Shown here piece after piece: positions 8,398-17,341 of a stretch of 64,000 nucleotides of DNA (position 1 is the stretch's first letter; every line of letters begins with the position of its first letter). A program made the position numbers and the translations under genes. This DNA comes from Hyphomonadaceae bacterium. Its GTDB lineage: Bacteria > Pseudomonadota > Alphaproteobacteria > Caulobacterales > Hyphomonadaceae. The DNA lies in contig JANSYM010000001.1 of assembly GCA_024742355.1 (NCBI GenBank), forward strand, positions 419,272-483,271, read 5' to 3'. The notes beneath the pieces are model-generated. The model had not been told where the DNA came from, searched no databases, and saw nothing but the letters and a program-made list of their open reading frames with translations.

Positions 8398-8813
8398 GCG
8401 ATTGCGGTCTGTTTGATACGCGCCAACATGGAGGCGAGGCCATTCGACCGCTGTGCACTCAAGGCACCGGTAACGCCGATTTTTTCCAGGAAAGCGTCAG
8501 CATCGAATGCGGTGATCTCAGACCGTGTTGCACCGGAAAACAAACGCACCAGAAGCGAGATCAGGCCAGACACAATCATCGCATCGCTCTCGGCCCGGAT
8601 TTCCAGGCGGTCATCGTCCATGGGTGTGATCACCATCCACACCTGTGAGGCGCACCCGCGAACCTTGCTTTCTTCGGTGCGTTCGTGCGCGGCGAGCGCC
8701 GGATTAGATTTTCCGAGGTCGATGATGTGCGCGTAGCGATCTTCCCAATCGTCCAGGAAGGCGAAGTCATCTTCGATATCTGTGGCGCGCTGTGCAATCG
8801 TCATGCGCCGCAT
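8394..8813 (-). CDS. sufE: SufE family sulfur acceptor
   Basis: 139 residues, normal length for SufE. The catalytic cysteine is in SKVRGCASQVWM (about residue 54), the hallmark of SufE/YgdK proteins, which take persulfide sulfur from the cysteine desulfurase SufS and pass it to the SufBCD scaffold for Fe-S cluster assembly. The N-terminal part IEDDFAFLDDWEDRYAHIIDLGK is also typical. A second in-frame ATG lies 9 nt downstream (position 8804); neither has a strong ribosome site. The gene is tail-to-tail with DUF6456, overlapping it by 4 nt. No other suf genes are present here. Confidence 0.93.
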   Translation of the reverse strand: MRRMTIAQRATDIEDDFAFLDDWEDRYAHIIDLGKSNPALAAHERTEESKVRGCASQVWMVITPMDDDRLEIRAESDAMIVSGLISLLVRLFSGATRSEITAFDADAFLEKIGVTGALSAQRSNGLASMLARIKQTAIA

Positions 8814-8835
8814 TTGGGTGATTATCAGGCAAAAG

Positions 8836-8865
8836 AAAACCCCTGGTACTGCGTCCAGGGGTTTT
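8836..8865 (-). terminator. intrinsic terminator between the secreted-protein gene and sufE
   Basis: Perfect 11-bp stem AAAACCCCTGG / CCAGGGGTTTT with an 8-nt loop. Read on the minus strand it ends in TTTTCTTTT, and it lies 21 nt after the stop of the minus-strand gene at 8886-9896. The A/T arms make it potentially bidirectional. The sufE start is only 23 nt further on, so sufE must have a promoter in or around this stem. Confidence 0.85.
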
Positions 8866-8885
8866 GCAGGAGTGGAGATGAATTC

Positions 8886-9896
8886 CTACTGGGTGACTTT
8901 GCCAATGCATTTGCCGACATCCGACAAGGCATGCTCGCCAATGCAGAAGGGCACTTCATAATGCTTGTGAGCCGCTGCGACACATTGCTGAAGATTGAGG
9001 TTGGCCATGTTCAGGCAACCTTGCGTCTCACGCTCGCTCATCGCCTGGCGCATGGAGCCGGCTTTGACCGGGTCGGCGCTCAGGATGCGATAGGCTGCAA
9101 GCGTTGTGATGCGGTCGGCAATCGGCTCCTTGCCGCGAGCAATGCGGTTCGACTGGCCGAGATTGGCAACGACAGACGGAACCCGAATGGTGCTCGCTGC
9201 GCCAGAGACGCTTTCCCAGACAGATGGCGCACCAGATTGGCCAGCCTGTTGGAAGACCGTGTTGATTTCCGGAGAATGCATGGCCTGCACCATGGCATTG
9301 CGTGCCGGGATGCCGGTCTGGGTTGAGGCGAACAGGTTAGAGGCTTTGGCGCCGGAGTTTCCGACACGGCCCTTGGCCCAGCCGGCAGCCTGGAGGCTGT
9401 AGGCCTGTTCCTTCACGAACGCGGCTGCGCCGAACAGGCGGTCGCTATCTGCGTTCACGGCGGTCAGGGCCTGATTCACGGCGGCATTACCGCCGCTCAG
9501 TGTCCGGGCGTACCGAATGTCGTTCTGCATGCCGGTCATCAGCATGTCGCGGCCATAATAGCCTTCAATGTCGAGGACTGCGGCGCGGAATTCCGGATTC
9601 TGTGCTGCCACCAGAGCCGAATAGGCCATCCAGCCTTGCGTGAGCTGTTCCGGGTTGTGACCGCCAAGATTGTTCAGTGAGTCTTCAATGTCGCGGGCTG
9701 AAGTAAAGCCATTGGTCTTAACGTCTGTGACCTCGCCCTGATAGGTCGCGTAAAGCGCAGCTGCGCGCGCCAGTGGGTCGGTTTCTGCAGATGTTGCCGA
9801 GACCTGCTGGGGAGCCGGCGTGACCATTTGCGCTGTCGCCTGAAGGGTCAGGCCGGCAATGGCTGCGATGGCAGTCATTATCGTTCGTTTGGTCAT
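8886..9896 (-). CDS. unknown secreted protein with C-terminal cysteine-rich region
   Basis: 336 residues, not recognised. A Sec signal peptide is evident (MTKRTIMTAIAAIAGLTLQATAQ, likely cut after the Ala-rich end). The mature part is Ala/Asn/Gln-rich and mostly helical, with no known catalytic motif. The last 50 residues hold four cysteines (GCLNMANLNLQQC, FCIGEH, KCIG), which suggests disulfides in the periplasm. A ribosome site (GAGGAG region at 9900-9906) precedes the ATG. It is followed by a strong terminator, so it is a single-gene unit, divergent from the histidine kinase gene. Expected location is periplasmic or cell-surface. Confidence 0.8.
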   Translation of the reverse strand: MTKRTIMTAIAAIAGLTLQATAQMVTPAPQQVSATSAETDPLARAAALYATYQGEVTDVKTNGFTSARDIEDSLNNLGGHNPEQLTQGWMAYSALVAAQNPEFRAAVLDIEGYYGRDMLMTGMQNDIRYARTLSGGNAAVNQALTAVNADSDRLFGAAAFVKEQAYSLQAAGWAKGRVGNSGAKASNLFASTQTGIPARNAMVQAMHSPEINTVFQQAGQSGAPSVWESVSGAASTIRVPSVVANLGQSNRIARGKEPIADRITTLAAYRILSADPVKAGSMRQAMSERETQGCLNMANLNLQQCVAAAHKHYEVPFCIGEHALSDVGKCIGKVTQ

Positions 9897-10005
9897 GAAT
9901 AGCTCCTCACTCTACGACCGAGACACTGGCCTATCTTTTGCGTCCCGCAAAGGCTAGCATCTGCTGAATTATGGATTCTGCCGCATATTTAATGAATCCG
10001 CGATA

Positions 10006-11250
10006 ATGAAAATGCCTAACAGACCTGACCAATCCGTTAAGATCAGCCCTCGAGATCGCCGCCACTCGGTTAAGAGTTACTGGCTTTTGGGCGGAACCTG
10101 CCTGGCGGGAATTGGCGCGCTTGCTGTAACATTGGCAGGCGGTCAGCAAGGCACCTTGTTCGGCGCGGCGGTGTTTACCGTACTGATCATATTGCAGATT
10201 TATTCACTGATGACGCAAGCGGACCGGGCGCCAGACAGGCCGCCCGAGCTGTCTCAATCTGGTGCGGAAATCGCCCCTCCAATTGCCCCGAATCGAGACC
10301 AAATTCTCATAATCAATCTTTCTGATCTTGGACGGGTCCGGTCGATTTGGGGGAAAACCGACTATTTGCCGGGTCTGCGCGTTGGCGGAGTACTCGACAA
10401 ATGGGTTGGGCCGGACGCGACTGAAATCGAGACCAGGGTCGATGGCGCATCAGAGCGACTGAGTGTTCTGAGAATCAACACCGTCGCGGGCTCGCTCGTC
10501 GTTTTGGCGCCGACCGAACAAGCAGGCGTAGACGTCTCGAATGAAGTGCTCGAGCGCACACATTTCTTTGCAGGCCTCGGCCATGATTTGAAGAGCCCGC
10601 TGAATGCGGTGATCGGATTTGCTGATGTCATGGACGCAGAGATCCGCGGACCGATGCCAGAGGCTTACCGGGATTATCCCGGGCTGATCCGCGAGAGCGG
10701 CGAAACTCTGCTGCGTCTGGTTGAAGACATGCTTGGCTATGCGCGGTCAGAGGCGGGCACCTATGAGCTTGATCTGGCGCCGATGGATGTTGCGGCAAGC
10801 GGCGAGAGCGTCTTGCGCCAGTCTCAGGCGGTCGCTGACAAATCGAACGTCGCATTGCGCATGAAGTGCGATCGTGAAGTCCTGGCGCTCGCTGATGCCG
10901 GAGCCGTACGCCGGATCTGGGACAATCTCGTCTCCAATGCGATCAAGTATTCTGCCCCTGGCGATACGGTGACACTGATGTCTGACGTTCGAAACGGCCA
11001 GGCCGTGATCCAGGTCAACGATACCGGGACGGGCATGGATGCCGAGGACCTGGCGCGAATTGCCTCGCCGTTCTCGCAAGGCCGCAATGCCAAGGGCCGC
11101 GCCGGAACCGGGCTTGGCCTGGCGCTGGTCCATCGCCTGGCCGAAATGCAGGGCGGCCAGGTGAAAATCGAAACAGCGCTCGGTGCGGGTACAACCGTGA
11201 CAGTCACCCTGCCAGCTTTGCGCGACGACCAGAAACGGGCCGCGGAATGA
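10006..11250 (+). CDS. membrane-bound sensor histidine kinase
   Basis: 414 residues. Two hydrophobic helices near residues 26-46 and 52-68 anchor the protein with almost no periplasmic loop. A region of about 100 residues follows, possibly PAS-like, then the HisKA box FAGLGHDLKSPLNAVIGFADVM with the phosphorylatable His about residue 193, the N box IWDNLVSNAIKYS, the G1 box VNDTGTGM and the G2 box GRAGTGLGLALVHRLAEMQGG. This is the DivJ/PleC style of H box seen in alphaproteobacteria. No response regulator gene is adjacent, so it is an orphan kinase. The DUF1491 gene follows after 24 nt. Confidence 0.92.
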   Translation: MKMPNRPDQSVKISPRDRRHSVKSYWLLGGTCLAGIGALAVTLAGGQQGTLFGAAVFTVLIILQIYSLMTQADRAPDRPPELSQSGAEIAPPIAPNRDQILIINLSDLGRVRSIWGKTDYLPGLRVGGVLDKWVGPDATEIETRVDGASERLSVLRINTVAGSLVVLAPTEQAGVDVSNEVLERTHFFAGLGHDLKSPLNAVIGFADVMDAEIRGPMPEAYRDYPGLIRESGETLLRLVEDMLGYARSEAGTYELDLAPMDVAASGESVLRQSQAVADKSNVALRMKCDREVLALADAGAVRRIWDNLVSNAIKYSAPGDTVTLMSDVRNGQAVIQVNDTGTGMDAEDLARIASPFSQGRNAKGRAGTGLGLALVHRLAEMQGGQVKIETALGAGTTVTVTLPALRDDQKRAAE

Positions 11251-11274
11251 GCGTGCCTCAGAATTGGATTGAGA

Positions 11275-11616
11275 ATGTTTGACGAACGCCTCCCGACACG
11301 CGTCTGGGTCGATGCCCTCATGCGCCGTGCCCAGGTGGCCGGAGCTTCGGCCTTTGTCCTGCAGCGCGGAGAGGAGTCGCGCGGCGATGTGCTGATCAAG
11401 GTGGCTGACCTGAGCGGCGGCGCGCGCGCTTATGTTCCGCGAACTTCCATGGAAGGCACACGGGTATTTGTTGACCTCGAAACCCAGGGCGTCGGTCCGG
11501 AAGAAGCCGGTGTCGATGAGTATGTTGGCCGCGCCCGCGACCGCGATCGCGATCTCTGGGTTATCGAAATCGAGGACCGCGAAGCTCGGCATTTCCTGAC
11601 CGAACCCGTAGAATAG
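11275..11616 (+). CDS. DUF1491 family protein
   Basis: 113 residues from ATG 11275; an upstream TTG at 11269 is less likely. The sequence fits the alphaproteobacterial DUF1491 family: RLPTRVWVDALMRRAQVAGASAFVLQRGEE at the start and a C-terminal RDLWVIEIEDREARHFL. No signal peptide, membrane helix or catalytic motif is visible, so a small cytosolic protein is expected. Function is unknown. It follows the kinase gene closely and may be co-transcribed with it. Confidence 0.85.
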   Translation: MFDERLPTRVWVDALMRRAQVAGASAFVLQRGEESRGDVLIKVADLSGGARAYVPRTSMEGTRVFVDLETQGVGPEEAGVDEYVGRARDRDRDLWVIEIEDREARHFLTEPVE

Positions 11617-11689
11617 TCGTCTCAATCACACGTTGTAACGGTTCGTTAACCGCAAATCCGCGACATGGGCGTTGAGTGAGGGACAATCG

Positions 11690-12043
11690 ATGTTGTTTTT
11701 GCTGAATGACACGGTCATTGAGATCGAAACGCCAGAGGCGCGCGTGTTGGCGCGCTGGCGTGATATGGGCTGCGGTGATCCGCGCAAACTCCGCGCATCT
11801 GACGCCGTAGAATTTGTCAAAACACAGCTGCACCCGTGGATTGGCCGAACATCCCAGGCCGGACAGGAGCTTCTTAAGGATGTGGCCGCGCTGATCATCT
11901 CCAAAACTGGCGCCAACAGCCTGATCCTGAAGCCTCTGCCTGACGACCTGTACGAAGCGCGCCTTCAGGACGTCGCGCCACTGGTGCTGGAAACATTCCG
12001 GGCCGGCGCGGCCAATGATCTGGACGAACGTCAACACGCTTGA
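11690..12043 (+). CDS. unknown small cytosolic protein
   Basis: 117 residues from ATG 11690, which has GAGGGA about 6 nt upstream; the longer reading from TTG 11672 has no such site. No signal peptide or membrane helix. The sequence has a regular helix/strand pattern (MLFLLNDTVIEIETPEARVLARWR, then SDAVEFVKTQLHPWIGR) and an acidic end. I do not recognise a family. It lies between DUF1491 and prfC on the same strand, 82 nt before prfC. Confidence 0.7.
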   Translation: MLFLLNDTVIEIETPEARVLARWRDMGCGDPRKLRASDAVEFVKTQLHPWIGRTSQAGQELLKDVAALIISKTGANSLILKPLPDDLYEARLQDVAPLVLETFRAGAANDLDERQHA

Positions 12044-12125
12044 GTGCAGAAGATCGCAGGCTGGTGAATTGAAGCCGCCCGCAATATCGTTTAACCGCAC
12101 GGCCTGACCATATTCGAGAACTCTC

Positions 12126-13721
12126 ATGTCCCTCACTGAAGAGGCGGGCCGCCGCCGGACCTTTGCGATCATTTCTCACCCGGATGCGGGTAAGACAACG
12201 CTGACCGAGAACCTGCTCCTGGCCGGCGGGGCCATTCGTGCGGCGGGTGAGGTCGCTGCGCGCGGTGAGCGACGTCGGACGACGTCCGACTGGATGAAGA
12301 TCGAACGCGATCGCGGCATCTCTGTCAGCGCCTCGGTTATGACGTTTGAGTATCGCGGCAATGTCTACAATCTGCTCGACACGCCGGGACACGAAGACTT
12401 TTCCGAAGACACGTATCGCACCCTGACGGCTGCAGATTGCGCCATCATGGTGCTGGATGCTGCGAAAGGTATCGAGCCGCAGACATTGAAACTGTTCGAA
12501 GTCTGCCGCCTGCGCGACATCCCGATTGTCACCTTCATCAACAAGATGGACCGCGAGGCGCTCGATCCGCTTGAACTGCTCGACCAGATCCAGGACCAGT
12601 TACAGCTCGATTGCGCGCCGCTTTACTGGCCGGCCGCCTCCGGACAGCGCTTTGGCGGCATGTCGGACCTCCGGACAGGTGAGTTTCTGCATTACTCCAA
12701 GAAGACCGCCGATGAAGGTCTGACACCGGGCGAATCACCTCGAGTGGCACTCGATGATGTGCGTGACCAGGTCGACCCAAGCGCACTGGAAGAGCTCGAA
12801 GAGGGCGCTGAAATGGCGGTCGAGATGCTGCCCGAGATCGACAAGCAGGCTTTCCTGGAAGGGCATATGACGCCGGTCGTCTTCGGCACCGCCTTGCGCC
12901 ATTTCGGGGTTGGAGAGCTGCTGTCTGTCCTTGAGGAATTCGCCCCCGCGCCGCGCCCGCATAGCTGTCATCGCAAGGACGCAGAACATACGCTCAATCG
13001 AGACGATAAGGGCGTTGCCGGTTTCGTGTTCAAGATCCAGGCAAACATGGACCCGAACCATCGCGACCGGGTCGCCTTCCTGCGTCTGTGCTCGGGCGAG
13101 TTCAAGCGCGGCATGCGGCTGAAGACCGCTGGCGGCAAGCAGATCAATATCCACAACCCGCTGATGTTCTTGGCACAGGACCGCGAGATTGCCGAAACCG
13201 CTTATGCCGGAGATGTCATCGGTGTGCCCAATCACGGCCAGTTGCGGGTCGGCGACAGCCTGTCCGAGGGCGGCGATATCAAGTTTGCCGGAATTCCAAA
13301 CTTCGCGCCGGAGATCCTGCGCCGCGCGCGAACAACCGACCCGATGAAAGCCAAACACTTGCGCAAGGCGCTGGAAGGCCTCGCCGAAGAAGGCGTGACG
13401 CAATTGTTCAAGCCGAATATCGGCTCTGACATGATTGTCGGGGCCGTCGGAGCACTGCAAATTGACGTGATGGCAGAGCGTATGGTCAATGAATACGGTC
13501 TCGACGTCGTCTTCGAGGAAGCGCCATACAATGTCGCACGCTGGATTCACTGCGATGATGATGCCGTGCTCGAGGCTTTTCTCGACAAGAACAAATCCGC
13601 GTCCGGCACCGACCTCGACGATGCGCCGGTTTATCTTGCCAAGAATGCCTGGGACGTTGGTTATGCTCAGGAAAAGAACCCGGAACTACGCTTCACCGCG
13701 ACCAAGGAACGGGCTGTTTAG
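12126..13721 (+). CDS. prfC: peptide chain release factor 3 (GTPase)
   Basis: 531 residues, full length. GTPase motifs are complete: G1 SHPDAGKTTL (residues 17-26), switch I with RGISVSASVMTF, G3 DTPGHEDF, and G4 NKMD. The order of domains (G domain, EF-Tu-like domain II with GVAGFVFKIQANMDPNHRDRVAFLRLCSG, C-terminal domain) is that of RF3 rather than EF-G, which is much longer. RF3 removes RF1/RF2 from the ribosome after termination. It appears to be transcribed alone or with the small gene before it. Confidence 0.96.
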   Translation: MSLTEEAGRRRTFAIISHPDAGKTTLTENLLLAGGAIRAAGEVAARGERRRTTSDWMKIERDRGISVSASVMTFEYRGNVYNLLDTPGHEDFSEDTYRTLTAADCAIMVLDAAKGIEPQTLKLFEVCRLRDIPIVTFINKMDREALDPLELLDQIQDQLQLDCAPLYWPAASGQRFGGMSDLRTGEFLHYSKKTADEGLTPGESPRVALDDVRDQVDPSALEELEEGAEMAVEMLPEIDKQAFLEGHMTPVVFGTALRHFGVGELLSVLEEFAPAPRPHSCHRKDAEHTLNRDDKGVAGFVFKIQANMDPNHRDRVAFLRLCSGEFKRGMRLKTAGGKQINIHNPLMFLAQDREIAETAYAGDVIGVPNHGQLRVGDSLSEGGDIKFAGIPNFAPEILRRARTTDPMKAKHLRKALEGLAEEGVTQLFKPNIGSDMIVGAVGALQIDVMAERMVNEYGLDVVFEEAPYNVARWIHCDDDAVLEAFLDKNKSASGTDLDDAPVYLAKNAWDVGYAQEKNPELRFTATKERAV

Positions 13722-13835
13722 GCAGGCCATCTGCTGACCCATCTGCAACATGAATAGGCGCGCCTCAAAAGCGACGGGTTTTTAACCCAGAAATTTGTGA
13801 TAGCTTCTTCTGGTGACCGGGGAGATTATCACGCC

Positions 13836-14591
13836 ATGTTCCGTTTCCTTTCCTTATTGCTGATTCTTGTCGGCCTGGGCGCCCTCGCATTCGGGGGGTA
13901 TCAGTATTATCAGACACAGCAGCAGCCAGAGCGAAGGGCATCTGCATCAGCGCCGTCCGAGAGTTTTGGATTTGACGCACCCGACGCAGCGGACTCACCT
14001 GTCGCGTCCAGTCCGCGCAGTCTATCGACACCATCGGCCGGCAGTGATGACGAATTCTTCGGCGTTGCATCGGTTGGCGGCGACGTGATGAGCGCATTGA
14101 GAACCGTACCGATCGCGCATGAGACACCGTCAAAAGCGCAATTCGGCCGCGAGTTTACCGTGACGTTGGCTGTGGACGCCACAGGCGACGACACAGCCGT
14201 CGACGCGCTCTCCGGGCGCGGCAATGTTGTCGAGGGTGAGGCGCAAATTTCTTCCTCGATGACCGCGCTGGTCTCGGGCGAGACGTTTGAAGTCCGGGCG
14301 ATCACACCCGAAACGCAATTGATTTCCCCAGTGACCGAGAATGTCTGGCGCTGGAAGGTGACGCCCACTGCAGTGGGCAGTCAGGAGTTGGTCATCGAGC
14401 TGTTTGCCAACCTTGATGGACAGGCGCTGCCATTGCGCACGTTTCGCGATGAGGTCGAAGTCGATGTCTCTCGCATCGGACAAGCCATTGCGATCGCAAG
14501 ATCTGTCAGCCCGATCACCGTGGTTGCTGGCGGTATTGGCTCGCTGCTGGCCGGACTGTTCGGATTTGTGGGGTTCTTCCGCCGCCGTTAA
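13836..14591 (+). CDS. unknown membrane-anchored protein with two terminal helices
   Basis: 251 residues from ATG 13836; GGGGAGA lies upstream, whereas the longer GTG start at 13797 has nothing. An N-terminal helix (MFRFLSLLLILVGLGALAFGGY) and a C-terminal helix (ITVVAGGIGSLLAGLFGFVGFF followed by RRR) leave a periplasmic domain of about 180 residues. That domain starts with a Ser/Ala/Pro linker and then has a beta-rich stretch (FTVTLAVDATGDD..., VWRWKVTPTAVGSQELVIELFANLDG). A periplasmic domain held by helices at both ends is likely. Family not recognised. Confidence 0.7.
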   Translation: MFRFLSLLLILVGLGALAFGGYQYYQTQQQPERRASASAPSESFGFDAPDAADSPVASSPRSLSTPSAGSDDEFFGVASVGGDVMSALRTVPIAHETPSKAQFGREFTVTLAVDATGDDTAVDALSGRGNVVEGEAQISSSMTALVSGETFEVRAITPETQLISPVTENVWRWKVTPTAVGSQELVIELFANLDGQALPLRTFRDEVEVDVSRIGQAIAIARSVSPITVVAGGIGSLLAGLFGFVGFFRRR

Positions 14592-14686
14592 TCGCCTGGG
14601 CTGTGACACGTGTGATCTAGGCAAACCCGGTTTTGTCTGAAACAAAGTTGATAACAAACATAATCTTATTCGCCAGGAGACCCTCC

Positions 14687-16330
14687 ATGCGCTTGAATCG
14701 ACTTTTAGCTGGAACCGCGATTGCCTTCGCGCTTGCCTTGTCTGCCTGCGGCGGCGGAAACGGGGGCGATGATACGCTGACGCTCCGCCGCGGAATCTCG
14801 GCAAAAGTCGATACGCTCGACCCTCACCGCTCCTCGGCGGCCTGGGAAAACATTATTATCGGTGACATGTTTCTCGGCCTGACACAGCACACCGCTGATG
14901 GGCAGGTTATTCCGGCCATGGCAGAGAGCTGGACCGTCTCGGATGATGGCCTGGTCTGGACATTCAATCTGCGTGACACATCCTGGTCGGACGGCACGCC
15001 CCTGACGGCAGAAGACTTCGTCTACGCACTGCGCCGCATTCAGGACCCGGCCATTGCTTCGCAATACTCATCCTTGCTGTACATCATCAAGAACGCGCAA
15101 GCGCTCAACGAAGCACGCATCGCCCCGGAGGAACTGGGCGTACGCGCGATCGATGACCGCACGCTTGAGATCACGTTGGAAGAGCCGGCACCATACCTGC
15201 TCGGCCTGCTGACCCATTACACCACGTTTCCTGTGCCGCGGCACATTGTGGAACAGTATGGCGAAGCCTGGGTGCAGCCTGAGAATATCGAGGTCAACGG
15301 CCCGTACAAACTGGTTTACTGGGTGACGGGCGATCAACTCGTGGTCGACAAGAATCCGGCCTTTTATGAAGCCGACACGCTTTGCTATGAGCGCGTCAGC
15401 TATTTCGAGCTTGAGGACCTTGCGGCGGTTGAGCGCCGGATTGAAGCGGGCGAGCTCGACATCAACAATGCCTTTGATGGCGGTCGCAAAGCTGAACTTG
15501 ATCGCCGCTTGCCCGGCTGGGCACGCACGACACCAGGCCTGCTGACCACCTATTGGAGCTTCAATTCCAGCGAGCCTCCGTTTGACGACATTCGCGTCCG
15601 CAAGGCACTGGCAATGGCGCTTGACCGGGAATACCTGGTCGAGAACGTGCTGACCCCCGGCTTCGTTCCGGCCTACAGTTTCACGCCGCCCGGTATCAAT
15701 AATTATGAGACGGATCGCCCGGAAGTTTCGTGGAAATCCCTCACTCGACCCGAGCGTCTGGCCGAAGCACAACGACTGCTGGAAGATGCGGGTTATGGCC
15801 CGGACAATCCATTGCGTTTCGAGTTCAAGCACCGCTCCACGGATGATAACCCGAAGGCGGCGCCCGTGGCTCAGGCCAATTGGAATGAGATTGCACCCTG
15901 GGTGGATGCCCAGATCCTGCGCCAGGACACAAAAGTGCTGTACGCCGACCTGCGCCAGGGCAATTTCGAGGTTTCGGACGGCGCGTGGCTCGCCGACTAT
16001 AATGATCCGCTGAACTTCCTGTACCTGCTCGACAGCGATACCGGTCAGCAGAATTACGGCAATTATTCCAATCCGGAATATGACCGCCTGTTGGAAGCAG
16101 CGAGCCAGGAACGCGACCTGGTGGCGCGCGCGGAACTGTTTGCCGAGGCCGAGAAAATCATGCTGGAAGACCATCCGATCACACCGATGTGGTTCCAGGT
16201 GACCAAGAATCTGGTCGATCCGAATATTGAGGGCTGGGCTGAAACCGCTGAAGACAATCACCGGTCGCGCTGGATGTGTCCGGCGGCCGACACGGACGCG
16301 GACGCGGATGAAACGGCCGCCACGGAATAG
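14687..16330 (+). CDS. peptide/oligopeptide ABC transporter substrate-binding lipoprotein
   Basis: 547 residues from ATG 14687, supported by AGGAGA 6-8 nt upstream; an earlier TTG at 14633 has no support. The lipobox LALSAC puts the lipidated cysteine at about residue 21, followed by a Gly-rich linker. The body matches family 5 solute-binding proteins (SBP_bac_5; OppA/DppA): ISAKVDTLDPHRSSAAWENIIIGDMFLGL, the AESW...WTFNLRDTSWSDGTPLTAEDFVYALRR signature, and a C-terminal helix pair. It should deliver peptides or similar ligands to an inner-membrane permease, but no permease or ATPase gene is adjacent. The C-terminus is an acidic Asp/Ala/Glu tail. Confidence 0.92.
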   Translation: MRLNRLLAGTAIAFALALSACGGGNGGDDTLTLRRGISAKVDTLDPHRSSAAWENIIIGDMFLGLTQHTADGQVIPAMAESWTVSDDGLVWTFNLRDTSWSDGTPLTAEDFVYALRRIQDPAIASQYSSLLYIIKNAQALNEARIAPEELGVRAIDDRTLEITLEEPAPYLLGLLTHYTTFPVPRHIVEQYGEAWVQPENIEVNGPYKLVYWVTGDQLVVDKNPAFYEADTLCYERVSYFELEDLAAVERRIEAGELDINNAFDGGRKAELDRRLPGWARTTPGLLTTYWSFNSSEPPFDDIRVRKALAMALDREYLVENVLTPGFVPAYSFTPPGINNYETDRPEVSWKSLTRPERLAEAQRLLEDAGYGPDNPLRFEFKHRSTDDNPKAAPVAQANWNEIAPWVDAQILRQDTKVLYADLRQGNFEVSDGAWLADYNDPLNFLYLLDSDTGQQNYGNYSNPEYDRLLEAASQERDLVARAELFAEAEKIMLEDHPITPMWFQVTKNLVDPNIEGWAETAEDNHRSRWMCPAADTDADADETAATE

Positions 16331-16354
16331 GGCCAGACGCAGACTCGGGGGAGG

Positions 16355-17308
16355 ATGATGTCTCTAGAGCTTGAAATCGCCGGAGCCGCGTCGACAGGCG
16401 CGCTGACAACACGGCAGTCCGCTGATCTCAGCGGTGAGCCTTGCCGCAATTGTGGCGCGCAGGTCGAAGAGAAATATTGCCCGAAATGCGGCCAGCTCGC
16501 CGCCAGCTTCCATCGCCCGATCTGGACCCTGGTGGGCGAGACGATCTCAGACACGTTCACTGTCGACGGACGGTTGGCACGCACGCTACCGGTCTTGCTG
16601 TTTCGTCCGGGGCGCCTGACTCGCAGATATACAGACGGACAGCGCGCACGCTATGTGCCGCCATTTCGCATGTTCCTGCTCGCCAGCTTACTGTTCTACC
16701 TGATGTTGTTCACGGTGGTGACGCCTGGGCAGTGGCTGAACAGCATCGATGATGAAACCCGTGCGGATATCGAAACGAGCCTGACCGACGCGCCGGAAAT
16801 ACCTGAGATTGATGACGCTGCTCGTGATCAATTGGCGCGGGCAAATATCAGTGTCGACGCGCCTGATGAGATCAGGGGTGATATCGAAAATCAGATCGTG
16901 GCTGTCCTCAATCGCCCGGATCAGTTTGCCGCTGAAATCGAAAAATGGCTGCCGCGCCTCAGCATTCTGATGGTGCCACTGACGATCATCGCGCTGGTTA
17001 TTCTACACGCCTGGCGGCGTAGTTTATACGTCTATGATCACGCCGTGCATGCCTTGCATCTGCATTCATGGATCTATCTGACGGGCGCCTTCCTGATGTT
17101 TGCGGCGCCGATTTTGCCGGGTTTTGTCTATTGGCTCTATGGCATTTCGTTTTTCGTCTATCTCTGGCGCAGCCTGATGGTCGCCGGTTCTTCAGGCTTC
17201 TTCATGTCCGGTTTGCGCACATTCCTGATTTTCTTCTTCTGGACGAATGTCGCGGCAACCATTGTGGTTGCGACTGTCATTGTTAGCGGGATGTCCGTGC
17301 AGGCCTGA
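16355..17308 (+). CDS. DUF3667 membrane protein with N-terminal zinc ribbon
   Basis: 317 residues. A CxxC...CxxC zinc ribbon (PCRNCGAQVEEKYCPKCGQ, residues about 29-47) is followed by the DUF3667 signature FTVDGRLARTLPVLLFRPGRLTRRYTDGQRARYVPPFRMFLLASLLFYLML. Four hydrophobic helices follow, with a soluble acidic insert (about 130-200) between the first and second. ATG codons at 16355 and 16358 are both possible after GGGGGAGG. Function of the family is unknown. It lies 24 nt after the binding-protein gene on the same strand, so co-transcription is possible. Confidence 0.88.
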   Translation: MMSLELEIAGAASTGALTTRQSADLSGEPCRNCGAQVEEKYCPKCGQLAASFHRPIWTLVGETISDTFTVDGRLARTLPVLLFRPGRLTRRYTDGQRARYVPPFRMFLLASLLFYLMLFTVVTPGQWLNSIDDETRADIETSLTDAPEIPEIDDAARDQLARANISVDAPDEIRGDIENQIVAVLNRPDQFAAEIEKWLPRLSILMVPLTIIALVILHAWRRSLYVYDHAVHALHLHSWIYLTGAFLMFAAPILPGFVYWLYGISFFVYLWRSLMVAGSSGFFMSGLRTFLIFFFWTNVAATIVVATVIVSGMSVQA

Positions 17309-17341
17309 GCGCGGCGGCGGAGCGAGTGAAAGCAAGCGGTC

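Noticed and set aside
13783..13795. GGGTTTTTAACCC hairpin after prfC
   Set aside because: Only a 5-bp stem without a U-run; too weak to call a terminator.
15068..16261. 397-codon antisense frame
   Set aside because: It lies wholly opposite the ABC binding-protein gene; GC-rich codons give long antisense frames. Same for 28175-29230, 2306-3196, 12735-13550 and 30668-31846.
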